This document shows, piece by piece, positions 43,502-51,907 of a DNA stretch of 64,000 bases. Position 1 is the stretch's first letter. Each line of letters starts with the position of its first letter. Position numbers and translations under genes: made by a program. The notes beneath the pieces were generated by a model. That model had not been told where the DNA came from, made no database searches, and saw only the letters and a list, made by a program, of their open reading frames with translations. The stretch is from positions 33,904 to 97,903 of the forward strand of contig DATKBT010000164.1 in assembly GCA_035546295.1 (NCBI GenBank), in the 5' to 3' direction. This DNA is from DATKBT01 sp035546295 (GTDB lineage: Bacteria > Acidobacteriota > Thermoanaerobaculia > Multivoradales > Multivoraceae).

Positions 43502-45379
43502 TCAGGGGCTCTCGGTCGTCGGTCGAGTTGCTCGTGATGCCCGGACGTCCTGGCGCAGCGACGCCAGGACCCGGCTCAGCTCCTGGTCGTGCCCGTAGAC
43601 GTCGCTCGCGAAGCGGACACCTCCGTCCCGGTCGACGCCGGCCGTCAGGTAGAGGATCTCGACAGGGATCTCGTGCTCCAGGGAGACGGTCTCCCGGCGG
43701 CCGCTCTCGACGGCGGAACGCAGCTCCCCGGCGCTCCACTCCGGATGACCGTCGATGACGAAGTCGGCGAGTCGCAGCGGCTCGGCGAGGCGAATGCAGC
43801 CGTGGCTCACCGCGCGGTAGGCGCGCTCGAACGCCGCGCGGGCGGGGGTGTCGTGCAGATAGACGTCGAACCGGTTGGGGAGCATGAACTTGATCCGTCC
43901 GAGCGCGTTCGCGGCGCCGGCGCTCTGCCGGAATCGGTAGCGCGCGTGGTCGAAGCGCTCGAAGTCGACCGTCGTCGGATCGACCACCCGGTCGGTCTCT
44001 CGCTCGATCAGCTCCATGTTCTCCTGGTCGAGATAGGCGGTGTCGTCGATCGTGGCGGGGACCACCTCGTTGCCGGCGATCCCGGTCGGCACGTTCCAGA
44101 CCGGGTTGACCACCAGGTAGGTCATCCGCTCGCTGAACGAGGGCGTCCTCCAGTACGGTCTGCCGGCGACCACCCTCATCGTGAGAGCCGGCTCGCCGGA
44201 GGCGTAGGCGGTGAGCTCGAACTGGGGGACGCTGACCAGGATCCGGCGCTCGGCGGGGTCGGCGGGGTCGGGCAGCCAGCGCAGCCGCTCCAGGTTGAGG
44301 GTGAGCTGCTCGATGCGATCCTCGACGCGGACGTCGAGCGCCGCCCGCGTGTTCTCGCCGACGCGGCCGTCGTCGTCGAGGCCGGCGCGGCGCTGGAATC
44401 GCCGCACCGCCTCCTCGAGCTCGTTCGGGTACGGCAGGGCCGCGGAGTCGGCTCGGAGCCAGAGCCGCTCCAACCGCTCGGCGTCCGCCGTCGCCAGGTC
44501 CCTCTCGGCGACCAGCCGGTGAGCCAGCGCGCGGAGCCGCTCGACCAAGATCCCTTCGGCGGGCTCGGGGGCGGGGACCTCGGCGTCCTCGAGCCGCATC
44601 CAGCCGCCGTTCGCGGCGATCTCACGGTATCGCGCCAGGGCGGCGACCAGCGCGTCGTACTCCGTCCGCCGGGGCGTCAGCCGGTCGAACCCGCTGGTGG
44701 CGCCTTGCGCCAGCTCCTCGAGGGTGCGCGCCAGGTCGACGGTCTCGCGTTGAATGTGCCACTCGAGCTGGTCGAAGCGCTCCGGGTCGAGGCGCCCTCG
44801 AGCCAGGTCGGAGGCGTAGAGGGCGAAGGCGCCCGCGAGGTCGAGCTCGAGCTGGAGTTGCTCGCGCAGGACCGGCCCCCGCCGGGTGGCCAGCACTGCG
44901 GCGCGCGTCTCGAGCGCCTGCCGCCCGTAGTCCGCGGGCTCCAGCCCGTGTTGCTCGGCCGCGCCGAGCCCGTCGAGCAGACCGCGTCCTCGAGGCGAGA
45001 GCTCCTTGCCGTCGATCCAGGCGACGCGGTCGCCGCGCTCGCGGTAGAAGTCGTCGATCGCGCGGGTGAGCTCGGCCCGCGTGCTGCCATCGAGCGCGGC
45101 GAGGGCGGGCGGAAGCTCTGCCAGCTCGTCCCGAAACACACGCAGCAGGGTGGGCTCACCGTCGTCGTCGGGAGCGCTCCGCGGCACGTCGGCATCGGCG
45201 ACCGAGCTTCGGTCGTTCCCTCCGGTCGCTTCGAGGTCGCGCGGGGCGTCGGCCGCCGCCCAACCCAGCAGCAGCATGGCCGAGGCGAGGAGGGCGAGGA
45301 TCGAGCACAGCGTCCGCTCGGCCGACATCCCAGAGGGCGTCGATCTCGTCGGTCGTGGTCCGGTGAGAGGAGTCGGCAT
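43502..45379 (-). CDS. L,D-transpeptidase (YcbB/LdtD-like)
   Basis: A 625-residue envelope enzyme that makes 3-3 peptidoglycan crosslinks. A signal/anchor helix (LCSILALLASAMLLLGWAAA) and an acidic linker are followed by a large N-terminal scaffold domain (~residues 75-290), a peptidoglycan-binding domain (LEEAVRRFQRRAGLDDDGRVGENTRAAL) and the YkuD catalytic domain. The active-site motif is AVSHGCIRLAEP with the Cys intact. Length and order match the YcbB group. ATG 45379 was favoured by a GAGGTG site; GTG 45388 is in frame. It follows M48 by 10 bases. Confidence 0.87.
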   Translation of the reverse strand: MPTPLTGPRPTRSTPSGMSAERTLCSILALLASAMLLLGWAAADAPRDLEATGGNDRSSVADADVPRSAPDDDGEPTLLRVFRDELAELPPALAALDGSTRAELTRAIDDFYRERGDRVAWIDGKELSPRGRGLLDGLGAAEQHGLEPADYGRQALETRAAVLATRRGPVLREQLQLELDLAGAFALYASDLARGRLDPERFDQLEWHIQRETVDLARTLEELAQGATSGFDRLTPRRTEYDALVAALARYREIAANGGWMRLEDAEVPAPEPAEGILVERLRALAHRLVAERDLATADAERLERLWLRADSAALPYPNELEEAVRRFQRRAGLDDDGRVGENTRAALDVRVEDRIEQLTLNLERLRWLPDPADPAERRILVSVPQFELTAYASGEPALTMRVVAGRPYWRTPSFSERMTYLVVNPVWNVPTGIAGNEVVPATIDDTAYLDQENMELIERETDRVVDPTTVDFERFDHARYRFRQSAGAANALGRIKFMLPNRFDVYLHDTPARAAFERAYRAVSHGCIRLAEPLRLADFVIDGHPEWSAGELRSAVESGRRETVSLEHEIPVEILYLTAGVDRDGGVRFASDVYGHDQELSRVLASLRQDVRASRATRPTTESP

Positions 45380-45389
45380 TCGCTTCACC

Positions 45390-46859
45390 TCACGAAGCGG
45401 GGCTCGAGTAGTCGGAGCCTTCGACCGTCTTGATCAGCGCTCCGCCGGGGATCGTGGCCCCCGGTTCCGCCCGGTTGATCAAGGCCAGACGTTCGATGTC
45501 GAGCGATGAGCGCCGGATCGCCGGCTGCTGGGAGAAGGGTGCAGAGCGCTCGGCTCGCACCACCCGCAACGTCATCGGCTCGACGTTCAGGAGGCTGCGG
45601 TCGCGCAGCACCGCGAAGGACTCGAGCGTGCGGGTGAGCTCGCTGGCATGGCCGACCTCGGGTCGCTGGTAGCCGAGCAGCCGGAAGACGCGCCCCTGGT
45701 GCTCGACGAAGGCTGCGCGCCCGACGATGCTCGCGCGCCCGGCGGTATCGACGACCGCGAACTCCCGGGTCCGCGCCTGCAGCCCGTTGATGCGGTTCGG
45801 ACCCTCCTGTCCGGCGCGCACTCCCTGCTGCCCGAAGAACGACTGCTCGGCGGCGGCCAGGCTGTCCTCCTGCGCGAGCCGCAGCTCGATCACGGCGTTC
45901 TGCCCGGGCGAGATGGCGGCCACGAACTGGCGGCTGTTCTGCCGCGGCCAGCCGTTCGGGAAGGCGAGCTGGAACTCGAGCTCGGGGTGGTAGAAGGTCC
46001 CCCCGCGGAAGAAGCCCTCCCTGGGATTGGAGCCGTAGGTCATGCCCTCGAGCCGCTGCAGGTAGCTGGCGCGATCGACCTCGAGCCCCTGACGCTGGAC
46101 GCCGGCCTCGTCGATCACCTCGGCGATCAGGCGGGTTCGGTTCTCGGGGGAGGGGTGGGTCGAGGCCCATCCGGGCAGTCGCGAACCGTCGGTCGCCTGG
46201 CTCACGCGCTCGAGCGTCTCGAACACGCCGAGCATGGCGTTCGGGTCGAAGCCGGCGGCGACCGAGTAGCGCACCGACAGACGATCTGCCTGGCGCTCGT
46301 CGTCGCGCCCGTACTTGAGGAAGAGCAGCCCGGCGAGCTGCTGGGCGAGCCCGCCGTAATCCTGGGCGGCTTCGGGCGCCGCGATCGCCCCCGCGATCAG
46401 CCCGATCTGGGCCAGCAGGGACTTCGACATCTGGCTGGCGCTGTGGCGGGCAGTGACGTGACCGATCTCGTGTCCGAGCACGCCGACCAGCTCCGCCTCG
46501 GACTCGAGGTGGGCGAGGATGCCCCGGGTGAGGTAGATGTAACCTCCCGGCAACGCGAAAGCGTTGACCAACGGGTCGTCGAGCACCCGGAAGGTCCACG
46601 GGAGATCGGGCCGCTCGGAGCGAGCGGCGAGGCGGGCGCCCAAGTCGGCGACGTAACGCTGCACCGATTCGTCGGGGTAGAGCCCGAATTGGGCCACGAT
46701 CTGCGGGTCGGCGTCGCGGCCGGTGGCGATCTCCTGCGACTCGCTGACCAGGCTGAGCTCACGCTCTCCGGTAGCCGGATTCATCGAGCAGTGGAGAGTG
46801 AGCAGAGCGGCGATCGCGGCCACAGCGAGTGAGACCGGTCGTGTCGTGTGAGTGCGCAT
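45390..46859 (-). CDS. M48-family metalloprotease lipoprotein (BepA/YfgC-like)
   Basis: A 489-residue periplasmic protease. The signal peptide ends in a lipobox-like LTLHC. The M48 core includes NAFALPGGYIYLTRGIL, the zinc motif GVLGHEIGHVTARHS, the third ligand region DDERQADRLSVRY, and STHPSPENRTRL. The C-terminal half (~residues 270-450) is a different, beta-rich domain often found attached to such proteases. It probably helps outer-membrane quality control. A strong GGGGGAGG site precedes ATG 46859. An 8-bp tandem repeat sits in its leader. It is first in the M48/LDT/M23 operon. Confidence 0.87.
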   Translation of the reverse strand: MRTHTTRPVSLAVAAIAALLTLHCSMNPATGERELSLVSESQEIATGRDADPQIVAQFGLYPDESVQRYVADLGARLAARSERPDLPWTFRVLDDPLVNAFALPGGYIYLTRGILAHLESEAELVGVLGHEIGHVTARHSASQMSKSLLAQIGLIAGAIAAPEAAQDYGGLAQQLAGLLFLKYGRDDERQADRLSVRYSVAAGFDPNAMLGVFETLERVSQATDGSRLPGWASTHPSPENRTRLIAEVIDEAGVQRQGLEVDRASYLQRLEGMTYGSNPREGFFRGGTFYHPELEFQLAFPNGWPRQNSRQFVAAISPGQNAVIELRLAQEDSLAAAEQSFFGQQGVRAGQEGPNRINGLQARTREFAVVDTAGRASIVGRAAFVEHQGRVFRLLGYQRPEVGHASELTRTLESFAVLRDRSLLNVEPMTLRVVRAERSAPFSQQPAIRRSSLDIERLALINRAEPGATIPGGALIKTVEGSDYSSPAS

Positions 46860-46875
46860 GGGTCGCCTCCCCCGA

Positions 46876-46915
46876 AGATCAGCAGGTCAGCAGATCAGCA
46901 GAGCAGCAGATCATG
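46876..46915. repeat. Five 8-bp tandem repeats upstream of the M48 gene
   Basis: Units AGATCAGC, AGGTCAGC, AGATCAGC, AGAGCAGC and AGATCATG run head to tail 17-56 bases before the start codon. A unit of 8 in a leader or promoter region could change spacing by slippage. Confidence 0.6.
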
Positions 46916-47062
46916 AGGAATGACCCGACGAGCGGGTCAACAGTGGTTCGTTCTTCGATCTGAACGCTTTCGGTTTTGGCCATGGTCTTCGTCTCGAAGA
47001 GCGATGTTTCGATGCAAGCCAAGTTGTTCTGAGCATCAGAGGCCGGCTTCGACCGTCGAGTC

Positions 47063-47135
47063 GACCGGCGCCTGCCCCGTCGAGAACGGGACAGGCCGGT
47101 CAGGGCAGAGGGGGAAGCGGCGGTCGCCGCTTCCC
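47063..47135 (-). terminator. Two tandem hairpins after the LPxTA-tail lipoprotein gene
   Basis: GGGAAGCGGCG/CGCCGCTTCCC (47112-47135, 11-bp stem, 2-base loop) lies 12 bases past the stop. A longer imperfect stem (47063-47101, outer GACCGGC/GCCGGTC) lies beyond it. No U-run follows either. Confidence 0.6.
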
Positions 47136-47146
47136 GTTGCCTGGTG

Positions 47147-48004
47147 TTACGAACGGTAGAGTCGCAGGGCGATCGCTCCGAACAGAGCAATGAGGCCGCC
47201 GAGAGCGACCAGCGGAAGCGTTCCGGCGGTCTGTGGCAGCACCTGCGCGTCCTCGTCGAACCGATCGTCGGCGAACTGATCGTCGGCGAACTGATCGTCG
47301 GCGACCTGGTCCTCGTCGAACTGATCGTCGGTGAGCTGATCGTCGGTGAACTCGTCCCGGCGCAGCTCGTCGTCGGCGTAGCGCTCTTCCTGTCTGGTGT
47401 CGGTCGCCTGGCTCTCAGCCGTCGCTGTCTGCTCGAGCGGCTCGCTCTGGGCGAGCTCCTGCTCGCGCTGAGCGTTCTGCTCGTCGAGCTCGTCCTGAGC
47501 ATATTCCTCGGCCTGCTCGGTCGAGGTGTCGGAAGCCAGCTCCTGTTCGGCGTCGAGCTCGGCACTGGCGGAGAGGTCCGCCTGCTGGTCCGAAGCCAAG
47601 CCGCTCTCGGTTGCCGCGACCTCGCGGTCGGCCATGGCGATGCGGTTCACCCGATAGTAGGTGTCACCGTCTCGCTCGAAGGCCTCCGAGTCGTACCAGA
47701 CCTGGACTTCGTTGCCGGTCCGGACGTCGGCCCTCTGGTCCACGTCGCTCGGGATCTCGAACAGGTAGACATCGTTATCACCGTAGGTCTTCAGCTCGAA
47801 GGTGTCGTCGCGAACGCTGGCGACGGTGCCGAGGACGCGCTCGTCGCCGGGCTCGACCTGGTCGGCCCAGGACTCAGCAGCGGGGTCGGGGTCCTGGGTC
47901 TCGGCGGTGCGCATGCCGTTCTCGTGCGCGCAGCCGAGGGTGAGAGTGAGGCTGGAAGCCAGCAGCAATACCGGCCAGCTACGAATGAGCGTCTTGACTT
48001 TCAT
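47147..48004 (-). CDS. Acidic repeat lipoprotein with C-terminal LPxTA-like anchor
   Basis: A 285-residue surface-type protein. The signal peptide ends in a lipobox-like LTLGC. Residues ~55-125 are beta-rich and OB-like (VLGTVASVRDDTFELKTYGDNDVYLF). A long disordered Glu/Gln/Asp region follows, holding about six 5-residue repeats of the form [AT]DDQ[FLV] (~240-270). The end is LPQTAG plus a hydrophobic helix and RLYRS, like an LPxTG-type sorting signal with Ala in place of Gly. Having both anchors is unusual. ATG 48004 has an AAGGAGGAG site. Confidence 0.78.
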   Translation of the reverse strand: MKVKTLIRSWPVLLLASSLTLTLGCAHENGMRTAETQDPDPAAESWADQVEPGDERVLGTVASVRDDTFELKTYGDNDVYLFEIPSDVDQRADVRTGNEVQVWYDSEAFERDGDTYYRVNRIAMADREVAATESGLASDQQADLSASAELDAEQELASDTSTEQAEEYAQDELDEQNAQREQELAQSEPLEQTATAESQATDTRQEERYADDELRRDEFTDDQLTDDQFDEDQVADDQFADDQFADDRFDEDAQVLPQTAGTLPLVALGGLIALFGAIALRLYRS

Positions 48005-48107
48005 CGATCTCCTCCTTGCTCCGGGACCTGGAGTGTCGGCGGAGCGGTTTGAATTGCTTCTGAGACAGACGACCATGCTCGTCTGAGCTTGGTCGAGTGG
48101 TTCAAGT

Positions 48108-48122
48108 GCAGCTTCGATGCCA
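48108..48122 (-). promoter_or_regulatory. Weak sigma-54-like candidate for the acidic lipoprotein
   Basis: Minus strand TGGCAT-N5-CTGC: correct spacing with two mismatches, 104 bases before the ATG. Confidence 0.35.
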
Positions 48123-48276
48123 AGCAGGGCCGACGGAATCATCAGCAGCGAACCGAACACCTGGAGTTTCAAAAGTGAATCCCCGGTGGACCGCGGCGGC
48201 GGCGTCGCCGGGGTTCCTTGTTTTCTTTACATCCGTGCGGAAAAAACCGACAGAGTCCGATCTCGGGTCACAACGC

Positions 48277-48310
48277 AAAAACGCCGCTTCCCCGTTGGTG
48301 GAAGCGGCGT
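48277..48310 (-). terminator. Intrinsic terminator of the beta-barrel protein gene
   Basis: Perfect 11-bp stem ACGCCGCTTCC (48281-48291) / GGAAGCGGCGT (48300-48310) with an 8-base loop. On the minus strand it is followed by TTTTTGCG. It lies 72 bases past the stop. Confidence 0.8.
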
Positions 48311-48381
48311 CTTCGAACGAGTCCGGAGAGTCGGCGCGATCCGGTGCCGGACCGGCCCCTCTGGGGGGGCGGATCAGGCGG

Positions 48382-49023
48382 CTACCAGCGCCAGACCACT
48401 CCGGCGTTGACGGCGAAGCCGTCGAGGTCGACGTCGACGGCGTCGGTGAGGTCACGGTTGCCCAGCTCGCCGTCCCGGTCACGGATCGACCCCTCGACCT
48501 TGCGGTATTGGCCCTCGAGCAGGAAGGAGATCCCCGCTGGATCACCGAACTGCGCGCCGAGCAGGGCGTAGGCGCCGAGCTCGTCGTCGACCTCGCCGAG
48601 GTCCGCGGCGATCAGGTAGTAAGCGAGTCCGCCGCCGACGTAGACGTTGACCGTCTCGCGAGGGACGAAGTTGTAGCGGACCCCGACCTCGATCGGGATG
48701 ACCTCGAGGCTGTTCTCGCGAAAGACGTTCTGGTCGTCATCGAAGACGTCGTCGATGAACTCGTCGAAGCTATCGCTCTCGAGCTCCTGGTAGTAGGCGG
48801 CTCTCAAGTCGAGCGCCAGTCGCTCGGTGATCGGGATTCCGAAGGCCAATCCGCCGCCGAAGGTGTCGTCGAGGGCGTCGGTCTCCCAGAAGGAGCCGTA
48901 CAGGCTGAAGCTGCCGGAGGCGCCGGCGGCCGGGGCCAGGAACAGGGCGAGGACGAGAGCGCCCAGCCCGGCCAGGGCGAGCGGCGGGAGGTGGAGTCGG
49001 GCGTTTCGCGGAGGATGTGTCAT
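48382..49023 (-). CDS. Small outer-membrane beta-barrel protein
   Basis: A 213-residue exported protein with a signal peptide (LALAGLGALVLALFLAPAAGA). Alternating amphipathic strands follow (GSFSLYGSFWETDALDD; IEVGVRYNFVP; VNVYVGGGLAYYLIAADL; LLEGQYRKVEGS), ending in an aromatic C-terminus (AGVVWRW), as expected for an eight-stranded OmpW/OmpA-type barrel. It probably lies in the outer membrane; the ligand is unknown. A clear intrinsic terminator follows. The start ATG 49023 has a weak ribosome site. Confidence 0.77.
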   Translation of the reverse strand: MTHPPRNARLHLPPLALAGLGALVLALFLAPAAGASGSFSLYGSFWETDALDDTFGGGLAFGIPITERLALDLRAAYYQELESDSFDEFIDDVFDDDQNVFRENSLEVIPIEVGVRYNFVPRETVNVYVGGGLAYYLIAADLGEVDDELGAYALLGAQFGDPAGISFLLEGQYRKVEGSIRDRDGELGNRDLTDAVDVDLDGFAVNAGVVWRW

Positions 49024-49408
49024 GTGTGGCTTTGCCTTCCTGGTGTCGTTCTCTGGGTGGAGCGGCTTGCGGGGGTGCCGGACTCACGAGCACCCGCGCC
49101 AAGCGCCGACTCCCCGGTCTCTCCGGTGCCAGATCGGTGCCACCTCTGTTTCCAGGGGTTCAAGACATTCGCGCATCAGCACTTTCGGCCGCTCCTGCTG
49201 CTGCCGCTCGACGCGTGTCCGGTGGCGGGATGCGCGTGAAATCTGTACCTCGCTGTGGTAAAGCCTGCCGAGACGACAGCCCCGCCCGGGGGCAGTCCGG
49301 AGACGGCGACGATTCGGGCGGGCAGCGGACCGCTGCAGGACGCGCGTTTTCGCCCTTCTCGGCTCGTGGATGGTCTCTTCTGGGGATCGCGGGCGCGAAG
49401 CGGTCGCG

Positions 49409-49423
49409 TGGCACGCCCTCTGC
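49409..49423 (+). promoter_or_regulatory. Sigma-54 promoter candidate for the Gfo/Idh gene
   Basis: TGGCACG-CCCT-CTGC: one mismatch in the -12 box, correct spacing, 57 bases before ATG 49480. Confidence 0.55.
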
Positions 49424-49479
49424 AACCTCCTGCTTGGTTCCGAGAACGGGCTCGAACGCCAGGAGCGGAGGGAACGTCG

Positions 49480-50670
49480 ATGCAGCCTGCCAACCCCAAC
49501 GGATCCAAGAGCAACGGACACGGTGAAGCCAGAGCGGATGGACGTGACGCCGGCGAGGTCCGCTACGGCGTCGTGGGGCTGGGATGGTTCGCGCAGGCCG
49601 CGATCCTGCCGGCCTTCCGCAACGCGAGGAGGAACTCACGGTTGGCGGCTCTGTTCTCGGGTGACGCCGAGAAGCGGCGAGCCCTCGGCCAGGAGCACGG
49701 CGTCCGCGCCTGCTACTCCTACGACCAGCTCGAGGCCGCGGTGCGCGACGAGGGCATCGACGCCCTCTACCTGGCGGTTCCCAACCACCTCCATCGCGAC
49801 TTCACGCTGCGTGCCGCCGCGTGCGGCGCGCACGTGCTCTGCGAGAAGCCGATGGCGGTCACCGAGGAGGACTGCTCCGCAATGATCGAGGCCTGCGATC
49901 GGGCAGGCGTCAAGCTGATGGTCGCGTACCGGCTCCACTTCGAACAGGCGAACCTGTGCGCGATCGAGCGGGTGGAGAGCGGCAGGATCGGAGTGCCGAC
50001 CCTGATCGAGGCGGTGTTCTCCAACCAGGTCGACGACCCCGACAACATCCGCTTCGATCCCATCGAGAGGGGTGGTGGCTCGCTCTACGACATCGGCATC
50101 TACTGCATCAATGCAGCGCGCAACATCTTCCGCTGCGAGCCCGAGGAAGTCTTTGCGATGTCGAAGCTCGGGGGCTCCGGCGGCAGCTCCGGCGGCTTTG
50201 CGCGCGGCTACGACGAGACCACGTCGGCGATGCTGCGCTTCCCGGGCGGTCGCATGGCGACCTTCAGCTCGAGCTTCGGGCTCGCCGACCACGACCGCTA
50301 CACGGTGCACGGAACCGAGGGCAGCCTGCGCGTCCAGCCGGCGTTCCACTTCCGGGGCACGCTCCGCCATCGGCTGGCGGTCGGCAACCGCTGTTGCGCG
50401 CTGGAGTTCCCCGAGCGCGACCAGATCGCTCCGGAGCTCCTGCACTTCTCCGACTGCATCCTAGAGGACCGCGAGCCGGAGCCATCGGGCCGCGAGGGTC
50501 TCGCCGACGTCCGGATCCTCCGCGCCCTGCATCGATCGGCCGCCGAGGGGCGGATCGTGCCCCTGTCGCCCTTCGAGGTCGACCAGCGTCCGGATCTGTC
50601 CCAGGAGGAGAGTCGGCCTCTGCACGAGGAGCCCGAGCTGGTCGGGGCGAGCCCGCCGAACGCCTCCTGA
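49480..50670 (+). CDS. Gfo/Idh/MocA-family oxidoreductase
   Basis: A 396-residue NAD(P)-dependent oxidoreductase. A ~25-residue disordered leader is followed by the Rossmann motif YGVVGLGWFAQAAILPAF, the LYLAVPNHLHRDF strand and the EKPMA catalytic-Lys motif. The C-terminal domain has GGGSLYDIGIYCINAAR with the usual Asp. It probably acts on a sugar or inositol derivative; the substrate is unknown. The family member seems intact at normal length. ATG 49480 follows a GGAGGGAA stretch. A sigma-54-like promoter lies upstream. Confidence 0.87.
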   Translation: MQPANPNGSKSNGHGEARADGRDAGEVRYGVVGLGWFAQAAILPAFRNARRNSRLAALFSGDAEKRRALGQEHGVRACYSYDQLEAAVRDEGIDALYLAVPNHLHRDFTLRAAACGAHVLCEKPMAVTEEDCSAMIEACDRAGVKLMVAYRLHFEQANLCAIERVESGRIGVPTLIEAVFSNQVDDPDNIRFDPIERGGGSLYDIGIYCINAARNIFRCEPEEVFAMSKLGGSGGSSGGFARGYDETTSAMLRFPGGRMATFSSSFGLADHDRYTVHGTEGSLRVQPAFHFRGTLRHRLAVGNRCCALEFPERDQIAPELLHFSDCILEDREPEPSGREGLADVRILRALHRSAAEGRIVPLSPFEVDQRPDLSQEESRPLHEEPELVGASPPNAS

Positions 50671-50750
50671 CGTTCGGCGACCCTTCGCGCAGGACGGCCC
50701 TGCTGCAGAGCGGTTCGGACGATGTCGGGCCGTCGCCGCCGTGGTGCTGG

Positions 50751-50764
50751 CTAGGAGCCCGTGG
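50751..50764. repeat. Half copy of the inverted-repeat family supplying a stop codon
   Basis: CTAGGAGCCCGTGG is identical to the left arm of the 1947-2118 element. Its first three bases are the TAG stop of the minus-strand pilin-like gene. No partner arm is visible. Confidence 0.55.
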
Positions 50765-51278
50765 CCGATGGCGAAGCCACCGGGAACTGCACGAAGAAGC
50801 CGTCCCTCCAGACCAGGTCGCGATCGTAGTCGCGCGCCGGAAACGCCACCTCGTCCTCGGGGACCTGCTCGAAGAACCCGTCGCGCCCAGGGCTTCGAAT
50901 CTGCACCACGGGAAGCCCGGACGGCTCCGACTCGAGCACCGAGTACTCGAGCGGATGACCCCAGCCGTCCAGCTCGGGAACCTCGGAAATGTACATGGGT
51001 GTCAGCAGCTCGCGAAGACGCTCGGGCGCCACCGTGCCCGGTGACAGCTCGAACGGCTGGTCCTCGCCGATCTGGTCGACCATCCAGGAGAGCCAGGCGG
51101 TGCCGACGTTGCGCACGTCGGCGACCGTCCGCTTCTGCTTGGCCTTGTCCAGCGCGTCGACGTAGTTCGGCACGACGATGGCGGCGACCACACCGAGGAC
51201 GGCGGTGAGCACCAGTAGGCAGCCGCAGCCGCCGACCACGACCAGGATCCAGACTGGTGCCTTGCTGCCTTCGTCCAT
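50751..51278 (-). CDS. Pilin-like (GspG-type) protein without a prepilin cleavage motif
   Basis: A 175-residue membrane-anchored protein. The N-terminal hydrophobic helix (GGCGCLLVLTAVLGVVAAIVVPNYVDALDKAKQKRTVADVRNVGTAW) closely resembles the helix and early stalk of type II secretion pseudopilins. The C-terminal DGWGHPLEYSV matches the GspG-type end. The usual G-F-T-L-I-E cleavage/assembly motif is absent, so prepilin peptidase probably cannot process it. It may be a fixed membrane protein derived from a pseudopilin. ATG 51278 has no strong ribosome site. It is divergent from the dCMP deaminase gene. Confidence 0.7.
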   Translation of the reverse strand: MDEGSKAPVWILVVVGGCGCLLVLTAVLGVVAAIVVPNYVDALDKAKQKRTVADVRNVGTAWLSWMVDQIGEDQPFELSPGTVAPERLRELLTPMYISEVPELDGWGHPLEYSVLESEPSGLPVVQIRSPGRDGFFEQVPEDEVAFPARDYDRDLVWRDGFFVQFPVASPSATGS

Positions 51279-51399
51279 GGGAGCGACTCGTCGGAATGGA
51301 GCATATCGCGGGAGCGTACCGGCCCGGGGCTCTCGGCTAGACTGCCCGCTCCCATCGACGCCGTCGGATCGCAGTGTCCGCTCAGGCCGCAGCGTCCTC

Positions 51400-51882
51400 G
51401 TGAAGCCCAAGCACGTCAGCATCCGCATCGAGCAGTGCCTGGCGCTGGCGCGCGCCTCGAACTGCCCTCGTCGCAAGTTCGGCGCCCTGCTGCTCGACCC
51501 GGAGCGCAATGTCGTGCTGATGGACGGCTACAACGGCGGGCCGCGCGGCGGCGGCGATTTGTGCGGCGGCGAGACCTGCCTGCGCGACGACCTCGCCGTG
51601 GCCTCCGGTGAGCGCATGGAGATCGGTTGCCACCACGCCGAGATGAACGTGGTCTGCAACTGTGCGGCGTCGGGCGTACCGACCAAGGGCGCCTGGCTGC
51701 TGGTGACGGGCGAGCCGTGCATGCTGTGCGCGAAGCTCGTCCATCACGCCGGGATCACCCAGGTGATCGTGGTCGGCGGCGGCTATGCCGGCGCCAACGG
51801 CGTCCAGTACCTCGAAGGCCACGGGGTCGAGGTCGAGAGCGTGGAGGGGCCGCGCGATCCGCGGCTCGAGGAGATCCCGTGA
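51400..51882 (+). CDS. dCMP deaminase-like zinc enzyme (ComEB type)
   Basis: A 160-residue cytidine/deoxycytidylate deaminase-family protein. The zinc motifs are GCHHAEMNVVC and GEPCMLCAKL. The start HVSIRIEQCLALARASNCPRRKFGALLLDPERNVVLMDGYNGGPRGG fits deoxycytidylate deaminases. It should deaminate dCMP to dUMP for dTTP supply, though other nucleotide substrates are possible. GTG 51400 was picked because homology begins there. It is convergent with the ADOP gene, 25 bases away. Confidence 0.83.
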   Translation: MKPKHVSIRIEQCLALARASNCPRRKFGALLLDPERNVVLMDGYNGGPRGGGDLCGGETCLRDDLAVASGERMEIGCHHAEMNVVCNCAASGVPTKGAWLLVTGEPCMLCAKLVHHAGITQVIVVGGGYAGANGVQYLEGHGVEVESVEGPRDPRLEEIP

Positions 51883-51907
51883 CCGGAAACGGCGGCCGGA
51901 AGGAAGC

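Larger units (their letters stand above)
48005..48381. other. Intergenic region between two minus-strand envelope genes
   Basis: About 375 bases with a 7-bp inverted repeat (CAGACGA/TCGTCTG, 48066-48085), a weak -24/-12 candidate, a GC-rich hairpin near 48183-48222 followed by T-rich sequence, and the terminator at 48277-48310. No gene is supported. Confidence 0.5.

Noticed and set aside
47250..47370. Canonical pentapeptide-repeat (A[DN]LxX) protein
   Set aside because: The repeat is [AT]DDQ[FLV] with acidic residues at most positions and does not fit the beta-helix pentapeptide rule.
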